Assembly (NCBI GenBank): GCA_002480565.1
Contig: DLCK01000066.1
Location: forward strand, 1 to 64,000
DNA from: Phycisphaerales bacterium UBA7800
GTDB taxonomy: Bacteria; Planctomycetota; Phycisphaerae; Phycisphaerales; Phycisphaeraceae
Reading direction: 5' to 3'
DNA length: 64,000 nt
Shown here: in pieces, positions 45,450 through 52,989 of the stretch
Layout: each line of letters begins with the position of its first letter
Position numbering within the stretch: the first letter of the stretch is position 1
Program-made: the position numbers and the translations under genes
Notes under the pieces: model-generated
The model's input: only the letters and a program-made list of their open reading frames with translations
The model's database searches: none
What the model was told of the DNA's origin: nothing

Positions 45450-46568
45450 CTATTCCTGCATGAAGCAGTCGGGAATTTCATCATCAAACGTGACAGACTT
45501 GGGTAACTCTTTTTCAAACCAGGAAGGCATACTCTGGAACTGCGGGACATCAATGTTCTGACGCATGTCATTGAGAATCTGACAGGCTTTAACGAGCATC
45601 TGCCCGGTATGCACACCGTAACGATGGATGGGCAACACGTTTGGACTCTCGCATGGCCAGTTGTTCTGGGAATAAACGTGAATGTCTTTACCCACAACCA
45701 GGCCACAATCATTGAGTCCGAGCATCACATGTTCAATGAGGTTGTCGTCGAGAATCAGCAGACCATCAGGACGTTGATCCACCGGCAACTCAAAGAGCAA
45801 CCAGATGATCCGACGGATGGTCTCGGGGTAATCGCGGCTGACATATTGAATCCAGGACTTACGTGTTTGAAGGCCTGCCGACTGGACCATGCTCACCAAT
45901 TCCGCGCTGGGGTGTTCAGCCATACTCACTGCAGCGACGCGATGAGCGCCTAAAGACTTGAGTTGTGGCAGGACACGTTGAGTCAGGTAGTCGTCATGAT
46001 CGGTGGTCAGTGAAGGCAAGCGATTTGATTCTGTTGAACCAAAAAGATGCAGAATCGGAATACCACTTTGAGCGACCGTCGCATGTTCAAGTACGTGATC
46101 GCAGAAGGGCATGACCATCAGTCCGGCAAGTGTTTGCTGGCGAACATCATCAAGCAGATGATCGATGCCGTTGGCCTTGGCCGTTTTATGCAGATCGTAG
46201 TAGCACTCAAATCGATACCCCGGCGTCTGAGCCTGAAGGCGGATCGCTTCCTGTGACAGTGATGCATTGAATCGCGACCAATACGAATCACCCGGATGTC
46301 CAGGAAAGAGAATGCCATAGCGGTATAGATGCGGCGGGTAGTCTTCGACGAACATGCCACGCCTGCCATCGGATCGAACGAAGCCTTGATCACGCAATTG
46401 ACCGACCGCCATCTGCACGATGGAACGGCTGGTATCAAAGCTGGTCACCAGATCATCAAAGGTCGGGAGTTTTTCACCCGGTTCAGATTGTCCACGGATA
46501 ATTTGTAAACGCAGGTCATCTGCGATCTGTTGGTAACGGGATTTAGTATTGCTCTCAATGGATTTCAT
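45450..46568 (-). CDS. GntR-type HTH / LacI-type sensor transcriptional regulator
   Basis: The 372-residue protein has a GntR winged helix at about residues 8-75 (YQQIADDLRLQIIRGQSEPGEKLPTFDDLVTSFDTSRSIVQMAVGQLRDQGFVRSDGRRGMFV), then a PBP-like sensor (TLAGLMVMPFCDHVLEHA, VAAVSMAEHPSAELVSMV). It heads a three-gene module with a pseudopilin and a GH5-like enzyme. A 10-bp palindrome TTCAATTGAA (46573-46582) is just before the start. The ATG at 46568 fits the family start; a TTG at 46598 would begin close to the neighbouring terminator. Confidence 0.9.
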   Translation of the reverse strand: MKSIESNTKSRYQQIADDLRLQIIRGQSEPGEKLPTFDDLVTSFDTSRSIVQMAVGQLRDQGFVRSDGRRGMFVEDYPPHLYRYGILFPGHPGDSYWSRFNASLSQEAIRLQAQTPGYRFECYYDLHKTAKANGIDHLLDDVRQQTLAGLMVMPFCDHVLEHATVAQSGIPILHLFGSTESNRLPSLTTDHDDYLTQRVLPQLKSLGAHRVAAVSMAEHPSAELVSMVQSAGLQTRKSWIQYVSRDYPETIRRIIWLLFELPVDQRPDGLLILDDNLIEHVMLGLNDCGLVVGKDIHVYSQNNWPCESPNVLPIHRYGVHTGQMLVKACQILNDMRQNIDVPQFQSMPSWFEKELPKSVTFDDEIPDCFMQE

Positions 46569-46602
46569 ATCATTCAATTGAAGGCGCGTGCAATACAAAA
46601 GT

Positions 46603-46640
46603 CAAGCCCATCGCTCGAATAATTGAGCGATGGGCTTGGT
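46603..46640 (-). terminator. Rho-independent terminator, overlapping a possible -35 box
   Basis: A perfect 14-bp stem (CAAGCCCATCGCTC with GAGCGATGGGCTTG) with an 8-base loop lies 63 nt after the stop of the 46701-48665 enzyme. Its minus-strand end reads into TTGACT, which may be the -35 box of the next regulator. Confidence 0.85.
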
Positions 46641-46700
46641 TGTGTCGTAATTGGTTAATTTTTAAATATTTAGAGTTTTGTAAATTGTGGCGATGTCAAC

Positions 46701-48665
46701 TTATTTGAATTGAATTTCCGCTTCATGCCAATCCGAATCCGGCAGGACAAGCTGTCCATTTGCGCCAATTGAGATGGTGATGGCTTTGTATTGTGGGCGC
46801 GTGATACAAAATTCAACGGCTTTGGCCGAACCCTTTTTGAGTCCCTTGAGAGTGATGGGGAGTTTGTCGGTTTCCTTTTGGTCGGTATCTAACACGGTGC
46901 GACTGATGATGAGGTTGGATGACTGGTTCAAGGGTTTGTGATCCGCACTGACAAGGATGACGGTGGCGAAGCCTTGTTGATTGCCAACCGTTAGATGTTG
47001 GTAGTCACCTTGGATGGTGTTGCCGGTCATGTCTCCGCTGAAGGCTTCGGCTTTGGGTGCGATGATGCGGAGTTGTTTGGCGTCGAGGTCTTTGGTGATC
47101 TGGCCGGTGTCACTGGTGACGATTTGACTGGGTGTACTGCGCATCCAGGGCTTGACCATCTGCGTTGGCGGCGGGGCGTCGAATGTTTTGCCAACGGCAT
47201 GGACGGATTGCCAGCCGGGTTTATAGATATTGGTCGGACGCATCAGGGCGTTGTAGTCGGTGCCGACGTGTGGGGTGCCCACTGCGAAGGTGACGGGTTT
47301 TGAGGATGGGTCGACGAGTTGGTTGCGATAGATCATGCCAGCAGTTCGCAGGTGATCGCGCATCATATCGTCAGCGACCATCGTGCCGATGTGTGGTTCA
47401 CGTCCTGGTTTTTTTGCTTTACCTTCGGCAGTCAGGTCACGGTCACCATGTTGCCAGGCAAACCAGACGATGCCGTCGATGCCTTGATGCACGCCGTATG
47501 CAGCAGCAGCGAGCATGAGTTGGCTGCGGTAGGGGCCTTCGGTTTTAACGCGTCCGCCTTCGGATTCATTAAACTCGCCGATGATGTAGGGTTTGTTGGC
47601 AAGGATGGTTTTACTTTTCTGATAAACGAAGTCTTCGTGACTATCGACGACACGCGGGTTCACATACGCATGGTCTTCGATGTAGTCAGCATGTTCGCTG
47701 TGCATCTGCAATGCCGAATCCCCACGCCAGAGGTTGGAATAGGTGATGGCACCTTTGAAGCCAAGCTCGCGCATGTTCTGCTTGACCTTGATGAAGTACT
47801 GCTGATCCAGATCACGGAAGAATGCTGCGCGGACGCGCTTTTGTTCATCCGTGTTTGCTTTGTATATGTCGCAGATATCGCTGAGTCCTGCCTGCTTGGC
47901 GAAGGCTTCCCATTTGGCGACGAGTTTTTTCTGGAAGTAATCCGTAAGGTTGTTGCCACAGATTAAAACATAGTCGGCGGAGAATTCGTTGGATAACTCA
48001 TAGGTGAGTACCTGTGGATCATTGGCGTAACTGAGTTTGGTATACGGGTTGACATGCGTCAGCGTGTACTTGATGAATTCCATGTCCAATGCCGCACAAC
48101 GCTCATCGACGAGTGGCAAGAGCTTTCGCGAATCAATGTTCTTTTTCCAATGACGTTTGTTAAGCTCATCCATGGCCATGATCCATGCCGCTTCGTCTTC
48201 CTCGGTGGTCTTGAGGACATCCACATCATAAGGCAAGTACGTTCGACTCCATCGGCCGGCAAGCATCAGGTAGATGCCTTTGTCGCGGAGCTTGGCGTTG
48301 AGATAGTCAAAGCGATCCCACGCTTCGGTATTGGGCTTACGGGTGTTGCCTGTGCCGTAGTCATTGAGTGTGAATATTTTCGAACCCCAGACCCAGTCAC
48401 GTGACGGGCGCATCATGTGATGCGGACGGGCAAGATTGATTTGAGAGTCGGCCATGTCCTGGGCGATTTGTTCTGCCTGCTGCTTGCTTGGATACAAGGC
48501 CACAAGATTCATCCCCCATAGGCGAACGGTCTGGCCTTTACTGTTGACAAAGGCATTACCCTTGGAAGTCAACGGCTCAATGGATTGGGCTGAACAGGTC
48601 AGTGCAGTCATCACCACGAGAGTCATGGCAACGGATACAACTAATTGCAAAGTTCGAAATAACAC
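46701..48665 (-). CDS. Secreted clan GH-A-like glycoside hydrolase
   Basis: The 654-residue protein has a signal peptide (LFRTLQLVVSVAMTLVVMTALTCSA) and a TIM-barrel region with VRLWGMNLVALYP, INLARPHHMMRPSRDW, YLMLAGRWS, the acid/base candidate in YELSNEFSAD (E227) and the nucleophile candidate in YIIGEFNES (E364). A C-terminal beta-domain follows. It is paralogous to the 23156-25294 enzyme. I chose a GTG start at 48665 because AAGGAG lies six bases upstream. A longer frame would pass through the hairpin repeat at 48693-48721 and give no signal peptide at the N-terminus. Confidence 0.82.
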   Translation of the reverse strand: MLFRTLQLVVSVAMTLVVMTALTCSAQSIEPLTSKGNAFVNSKGQTVRLWGMNLVALYPSKQQAEQIAQDMADSQINLARPHHMMRPSRDWVWGSKIFTLNDYGTGNTRKPNTEAWDRFDYLNAKLRDKGIYLMLAGRWSRTYLPYDVDVLKTTEEDEAAWIMAMDELNKRHWKKNIDSRKLLPLVDERCAALDMEFIKYTLTHVNPYTKLSYANDPQVLTYELSNEFSADYVLICGNNLTDYFQKKLVAKWEAFAKQAGLSDICDIYKANTDEQKRVRAAFFRDLDQQYFIKVKQNMRELGFKGAITYSNLWRGDSALQMHSEHADYIEDHAYVNPRVVDSHEDFVYQKSKTILANKPYIIGEFNESEGGRVKTEGPYRSQLMLAAAAYGVHQGIDGIVWFAWQHGDRDLTAEGKAKKPGREPHIGTMVADDMMRDHLRTAGMIYRNQLVDPSSKPVTFAVGTPHVGTDYNALMRPTNIYKPGWQSVHAVGKTFDAPPPTQMVKPWMRSTPSQIVTSDTGQITKDLDAKQLRIIAPKAEAFSGDMTGNTIQGDYQHLTVGNQQGFATVILVSADHKPLNQSSNLIISRTVLDTDQKETDKLPITLKGLKKGSAKAVEFCITRPQYKAITISIGANGQLVLPDSDWHEAEIQFK

Positions 48666-48692
48666 TTTGATCTCCTTGAAGGATGCGATAGG

Positions 48693-48721
48693 AATAGCTG
48701 CGTTGCGACGCAACGCTGATG
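48693..48721 (+). repeat. Dispersed hairpin repeat, copy 4
   Basis: AATAGCT is followed by a perfect 7-bp stem (GCGTTGC and GCAACGC) with a GAC loop, then TGATG. The stem sequence differs from the other copies but its pairing is kept. It lies in the 5' leader of the 46701-48665 enzyme, 28 nt upstream of the GTG. Confidence 0.5.
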
Positions 48722-48760
48722 TTTTGAAAATTGAAAGCTGAACGTTTGTTTGAGGTTGTT

Positions 48761-49399
48761 TTATTCGCAGTAGTCTTGTAACCAACGTCTGGCTTCACTG
48801 GTGCTTTGCGCAGCAGGGGCATCACGGTCACTGATGAATTTTGCATGTCCGCCGACGTAGAGGACGTTGCAGCCATCACCGTGGTAGAGATTGTCAAAGC
48901 CTGGCCAGTCGACACGGGGGTTGTCAGCTTCCAAAGCTTTGCCGGGTGTCTGTTCCATACTTAACGGGCCGTAAAAGGTATTGCCCAATCGGTGTATGTA
49001 GTCAGAGAACCAATAGCCGGGGACAGGGGAAATGGGTTTTTCGATGTAGTTGCGATAGACACGGGTTTTGACAGCAGGGCAGCCAAAGAGTTTACCGGTG
49101 GTGAGGTATCCGCCCCCGATAAGCAGGCCGGTACTTTGCCAGGTGCTTTTGGTCAGCAGGTAATTGTCATCGGCTGCGGTACTTTTCCATGTCCACCCGC
49201 GGTGGTCACTCATGTACATCCCGTAGGCCAGACCTTGCTGACGCAGTTGGCTTAGGCAGGAGGTTTTGTACGCAGCTTGTCGGGCCTTACCCAATGCCGG
49301 TAGAAGGATGGAGATCAACAGTGAGACAATGGAGATCACCACAAGCAGTTCAATCAATGTGAACGCGCGATGCGATTGCGTTGGCGTTTGGGTTTTCAT
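48761..49399 (-). CDS. Type II secretion-like pseudopilin
   Basis: The 212-residue protein has the leader MKTQTPTQSHRA, then FTLIELLVVISIVSLLISILLPALG, and the terminal motif HGDGCNVLYVGGHA, where the usual DG is GG. AAGGA precedes the ATG at 49399; a longer frame would overlap the upstream regulator gene. It sits between the LacI-type regulator (40 nt upstream) and the glycoside hydrolase (95 nt downstream). Confidence 0.9.
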   Translation of the reverse strand: MKTQTPTQSHRAFTLIELLVVISIVSLLISILLPALGKARQAAYKTSCLSQLRQQGLAYGMYMSDHRGWTWKSTAADDNYLLTKSTWQSTGLLIGGGYLTTGKLFGCPAVKTRVYRNYIEKPISPVPGYWFSDYIHRLGNTFYGPLSMEQTPGKALEADNPRVDWPGFDNLYHGDGCNVLYVGGHAKFISDRDAPAAQSTSEARRWLQDYCE

Positions 49400-49439
49400 G
49401 ATCGATTCCTTCTGAATCAATGAGCAATTGTCAGTTTGT

Positions 49440-50492
49440 TTAAACACTCGCGTTGGCAAGTGTGTCACCATGATCAAAGGTCAAAGGCAAGACTGTTGGC
49501 TTGAATGTCAGACCAGGTGTTTCGATTTTCTGCATCAGTAAATCCACAGCCTGTAAGCCTGCTTCGATAGTGGGTATCCGAAATGTGGCGATATCCAAAC
49601 CAATGTAATTTTCACCATCACTGGGCAGTTGACCGGGTGTGATCATCTCATCAAAACTTATCAGTGACAGATCGTCAGGCACGGTTAGTCCTGCCATCGT
49701 TGCAGCAAGTAACACGCGCTCCGGGCCGTCATAGGCAATGATCGCAGTAGGACGATCAGCGGACTTGAATAATGTGATCAATGCATGGAGTCGTTGCTTG
49801 CCAGGCAAGCCTGCAAACGCACGATAGTCCGTGGGTTTGAGTCGTGCTTTTTTCATCGTCTTCATATAACCGGCATGGCGATCCACACGGCTGTAGTGAC
49901 TGTCCGGATGCGTGTCAAAATGTGTAAAGTCGATATAACCGATCCGTTTGTGACCGCGATCAATCAAGGCCTGCGTTGCATCTTCACCGGCTTGCAGATC
50001 GTCGTAATGGACACAGTCACGCTTGAGTTTGCAGTTAAGCCAAATCGATGGGACCGGATCTTCATCCAATCGCTTGAGCATCTGTGCAGGTATCCGGTCG
50101 GTGTAGTTGACCAGCAAACCATCACAGCAACACTCTTGAAGAATTCGCGGGAACGCACCTTCCTCGGCCAACGCTTCGTCAGGTAAACGAGCAATCGACA
50201 AATGCATCTTCCGCTCAAGCAACGCATCGTGAATGCCGTCAAGAAGCATCGGTGGCAAGTTACTTCGCCCATGATCCGCGCTGAGCAGTAAGCCCAGGCA
50301 GTCAAACCGACCCTTGCGAATGGCCGACGCCGAACTGTTGGGACGATAGCCAAGCTCACGGGCAATCTGACGAATCCGCTCGGCACGACGCACCGCGCTG
50401 GGCCAGCTTTCCTTGATCTGACCCCGCATCACACGTGTCACCGTTCGTGACGAGACACCTGCCTGTTTTGCGACTTCCTGTAGAGTGGACAT
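49440..50492 (-). CDS. LacI-family transcriptional regulator
   Basis: The 350-residue protein has a LacI helix-turn-helix (LQEVAKQAGVSSRTVTRVMRGQ), the hinge (LGYRPNSSASAIRKGR) and a PBP-like sensor (GLLVNYTDRIPAQMLKRL, LIDRGHKRIGYIDFTHFDTHPDSHY, SLISFDEMITPGQLP). The HTH has a 6-8 residue insertion before the recognition-helix region's end (KESWPSAVRRAERIRQ). It heads a module with a pseudopilin and a glycoside hydrolase, and has tandem operator-like sites at its own promoter. Confidence 0.93.
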   Translation of the reverse strand: MSTLQEVAKQAGVSSRTVTRVMRGQIKESWPSAVRRAERIRQIARELGYRPNSSASAIRKGRFDCLGLLLSADHGRSNLPPMLLDGIHDALLERKMHLSIARLPDEALAEEGAFPRILQECCCDGLLVNYTDRIPAQMLKRLDEDPVPSIWLNCKLKRDCVHYDDLQAGEDATQALIDRGHKRIGYIDFTHFDTHPDSHYSRVDRHAGYMKTMKKARLKPTDYRAFAGLPGKQRLHALITLFKSADRPTAIIAYDGPERVLLAATMAGLTVPDDLSLISFDEMITPGQLPSDGENYIGLDIATFRIPTIEAGLQAVDLLMQKIETPGLTFKPTVLPLTFDHGDTLANASV

Positions 50493-50504
50493 GAAAATCC
50501 TTTG

Positions 50505-50564
50505 TGGCTACGTGGACAAGTTGTCTACGTGGACATAATAGGCGGCCTACTTGGCTGTTTTCAA
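50505..50564 (-). promoter_or_regulatory. Promoter with two tandem LacI-type operators
   Basis: On the minus strand TTGAAA (50559-50564) and TATTAT (50535-50540) are 18 bp apart. Directly downstream lie two 14-bp pseudo-palindromes with central CG: TGTCCACGTAGACA (50522-50535, perfect in 12 of 14) and TGTCCACGTAGCCA (50505-50518). Their centres are 17 bp apart, 12 nt before the LacI-type start. Confidence 0.65.
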
Positions 50565-50721
50565 GTGTCCGGTCACATTTTTTTTCACTTTGTGCCCAAC
50601 ACATACCCAAAAGGGGTAAAAAGTGTTCCGAATTTACCCAAACAGGATGAGTTTGATGGGACACACTTGATGAATCATACGATCTGCAAATCAGGATGCC
50701 AGATCAGAAAAATTGACCCGC

Positions 50722-51216
50722 TTACAAGTTGATTTCATCGGCATGATTGAGATGTCTTTTTTCTTCATCAGCTTCAAGGATTGGCTGCTCCAGATCACTG
50801 AGTCGCTGGGTCGTGTTCATGATCAGGTCATCAAGTCGTTCGACGTCTTCTGCATCAAGCTTCTGGTCATGAGCTTTGAGGATGTAAAGCTGTATGCTAT
50901 TGAGGAAGTTGTTGATGATGTCCTGAGCGGTATGAAGTGTCGAGCCGAGCGTTTCAAGATGTTGTTCAACCTTCAGAACCTGTTGGCGTTTGAGATTCCG
51001 AGCGTGAATCAAGTCGATCATAATGCCTATTGCCAAGGGGACAGCAATGATCAATAACTCGTCAATTTCAAAGTGATCCATTTCTTCAAGAAACAGATGG
51101 AGGTTTTCGTAAGGGTCCAGATCAAACGCAAGACAACAGGCCATGATCCCAGCCCCTGTCAACAGAGCAAGGCATGTCCATTTGCATGCTTTGATATGTC
51201 TAATCAGTGCTGCCAT
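50722..51216 (-). CDS. Small membrane protein with helical cytoplasmic region, unknown function
   Basis: The 164-residue protein has two predicted transmembrane helices (WTCLALLTGAGIMACCLAF, ELLIIAVPLAIGIMIDLIHA), then a long helical region (QQVLKVEQHLETLGSTLHTAQDIINNFLNSIQLYILKAHDQKLDAEDVERLDDLI). The latter vaguely resembles the dimerisation helix of sensor histidine kinases, but there is no phosphorylatable His motif or ATPase domain. I do not recognise a family. It is monocistronic and next to the SDR gene. Confidence 0.6.
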   Translation of the reverse strand: MAALIRHIKACKWTCLALLTGAGIMACCLAFDLDPYENLHLFLEEMDHFEIDELLIIAVPLAIGIMIDLIHARNLKRQQVLKVEQHLETLGSTLHTAQDIINNFLNSIQLYILKAHDQKLDAEDVERLDDLIMNTTQRLSDLEQPILEADEEKRHLNHADEINL

Positions 51217-51350
51217 ACCGCAATAGCCCTGAAATTAAAATTATTATCCAACACTATATATCGGCAAAAATAGTGGCTGGCTTGTGTCGCATTAAAGTCC
51301 TACCGCAGGTTATATGGAAGGTGTTTTGCGAGCTGATGCCGAATATGGAA

Positions 51351-52292
51351 TCAGGTATAAGCCGCAATGCGATTGGTTCTGCGCTTTAACTCGCTGTGAT
51401 AGGATCGGCCAAGATCAGGTGCATGTTCAGCAGCATAATCAGTGAGTCTGATTGTCCCTGTAGGAGGTGTGTTGGCAAATAGAAGTTCGTTTTGCAAGGC
51501 ATGAATTTCATCGCGCGTGATCGTGACATCACCAACACATTTGCCTACAAGATAGCCAATCGCATGGGCAACGCGCGATGGGATTCCGATAATTTTGCAA
51601 CGTAGTTTGAGTATGTCACGAATCGTTTCAACCATCTGACGATACGAAAAGATCTCAGGCCCGTTGGCATTGACTGTGACGTTTTTATCATGTTGACCAT
51701 GCTCAACAATTAATGCTGCAAGGTCATCCACGTGTATCGGCTCCAAGCGGTATTGCCCATCGCCAAAGACCCCAAACACCGGCAGCCGACGAAGTGTCCA
51801 GGCGATGTTATTGACCAATATATCTTCAGGCCCAAACAGCACCGTCGGTCGAATGATGGCATTGGATAAGCCTGAAGTCTGCAGCGCTTTTTCAAGTTTG
51901 GCTTTGCCCCGGAAATACTCCAAAGGTGAATTGCCTGAAGGGTTGGTAATACTGACATAGACAATTCGCCGGACACCTGCTGCCTCTGCTGCATCAAAGA
52001 GTGTCAACGTATTATGGATCGCTTGAGCATAGGTAAAGTGTCGATGATTAAACCGGACCCAGTATGTAATGTAGAGCACGTCGACATCTGCCAGAGATTC
52101 GGTGAGTTTGGCTAAGTTATCAAAATCAAACGGCCGAGCCTGTACCTCGCCGCCAAACGGATTAGGCCGATCCGGCGAGTTGGTCAGCGTGATGACCTCT
52201 TCCCCCTTTGCCAGCAGTCGCCGGGTAATATATTTACCGCTATAGCCATACGCCCCAGTTACCGCATGCATCCGTTTGGATCTATTCATCAT
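51351..52292 (-). CDS. NAD(P)-binding SDR-family protein (NmrA/NDUFA9-like)
   Basis: The 313-residue protein has the Rossmann motif AVTGAYGYSGKYITRRLL at residues 10-27 (atypical-SDR TGxxGxxG form), RIVYVSITNPSGNSPLEYFRGKAKLEKAL with the region that in extended SDRs carries the YxxxK, and IIRPTVLFGPEDILVNNI. This matches the atypical SDR group of NmrA/NDUFA9-like proteins. Substrate unknown. It is the last chromosomal gene before the integrated element. An ATG three bases downstream is equally possible. Confidence 0.87.
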   Translation of the reverse strand: MMNRSKRMHAVTGAYGYSGKYITRRLLAKGEEVITLTNSPDRPNPFGGEVQARPFDFDNLAKLTESLADVDVLYITYWVRFNHRHFTYAQAIHNTLTLFDAAEAAGVRRIVYVSITNPSGNSPLEYFRGKAKLEKALQTSGLSNAIIRPTVLFGPEDILVNNIAWTLRRLPVFGVFGDGQYRLEPIHVDDLAALIVEHGQHDKNVTVNANGPEIFSYRQMVETIRDILKLRCKIIGIPSRVAHAIGYLVGKCVGDVTITRDEIHALQNELLFANTPPTGTIRLTDYAAEHAPDLGRSYHSELKRRTNRIAAYT

Positions 52293-52345
52293 TCTCCCCC
52301 GTGGATTACAGGTCTATATTACATTGTAGTCGAAGACCACCGCGC

Positions 52346-52414
52346 ATAAAAAAACCGCTTTGACGGTTAGCCAAAGCGGTTCTTTAAAAGTGATCCCTAC
52401 GGGATTTGAACCCG
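52346..52414. repeat. Left attachment site repeat (attL)
   Basis: This 69-bp repeat matches the right copy with two differences in the hairpin loop. It includes a terminator hairpin (52353-52381) and 24 nt of the tRNA-Glu 3' end (52391-52414), after which homology to the tRNA stops. Confidence 0.88.
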
Positions 52415-52686
52415 GAAAAAACAGCCCTGACGCTATCAAAAATGCGGGTGGGACTGGTATAGGGACTGAGACGGCTGAGAATCTAGAGCGATTCCCTGAA
52501 CTTACACAAGTTGTCACAACATGGCCTGAACTGTCACAAACAGAACGGCACGTGATCCTGTCGATTATCAGCGGACGGGAAGGAGCTGCAAGGCGTGAGT
52601 CCTTGCAGTCATTTCCGGCGGCTGATCGATCCACCACGTCTACACCTTCCCCATCATCACCACATATCAAGGAGAACCAGTCATGA
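52415..52686 (+). other. Detached C-terminal coding segment of the integrase (joined in the circular form)
   Basis: From the attL core rightward a frame stays open to TGA at 52684-52686 and is in phase with the integrase frame across the core. Its product includes GTGIGTETAENLERFPELTQ, then VVTTWPELSQTERHVILSII, a tail style I associate with planctomycete integrases. The first part repeats a 22-bp sequence also inside the integrase. In the integrated state this segment has no start of its own. Confidence 0.6.
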
Positions 52687-52745
52687 ACGATCTGGTAGCT
52701 GTCGTTACGCGCTCACTGCTGCAAGCGTCTAGCCATGTCCCATAG
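52683..52745 (+). CDS. Possible small peptide gene (20 residues)
   Basis: An ATG at 52683 begins a 20-residue frame (MNDLVAVVTRSLLQASSHVP). AAGGAG at 52669-52674 is well placed. The ATG overlaps the TGA of the detached integrase tail (ATGA), which in the circular form would couple it to the integrase. The function is unknown and it may be a truncated remnant. Confidence 0.35.
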   Translation: MNDLVAVVTRSLLQASSHVP

Positions 52746-52778
52746 CAGCCTGACTGCCAAGAGCTCTTCCGGGGGGCT

Positions 52779-52798
52779 CCCCTCAAGAATTTGAGGGG
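52779..52798. promoter_or_regulatory. Hairpin, candidate rolling-circle origin
   Basis: A perfect 8-bp stem, CCCCTCAA-GAAT-TTGAGGGG, lies in a G-rich stretch about 190 nt upstream of the HUH initiator. Double-strand origins of such elements often have a hairpin near the rep gene. The nick site is not identifiable by eye. Confidence 0.35.
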
Positions 52799-52989
52799 CG
52801 GGGGGGAGTTGATCCGGCTGCACGTGCTGCCGGTGTTCAACGTATTCGCAATAACCATAAAAAAACCGCATCCGTGATTGTTTGGCGACGACACGGGGAG
52901 CGGTGGAAAACCAGAAAATGCATTATAACACATTGATTCATCAGGATGATTGCCGACATGCGAGGCACGCGCAGCGGGCCGGAGCGAGC

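Noticed and set aside
48666..48785. An N-terminal extension of the 46701-48665 enzyme up to 48785.
   Set aside because: The extra 40 codons contain the hairpin repeat and would bury the signal peptide, while a GTG with a strong ribosome binding site exists at 48665.
52391..52414. A second tRNA-Glu gene.
   Set aside because: Only the last 24 nt of the tRNA are present; the homology stops in the T arm. It is the attachment-site copy.
52360..52686. A stand-alone 108-codon gene at the left end of the element.
   Set aside because: It begins inside the attachment repeat with a TTG and no ribosome binding site. It is better explained as the integrase tail that is joined only in the circular form.
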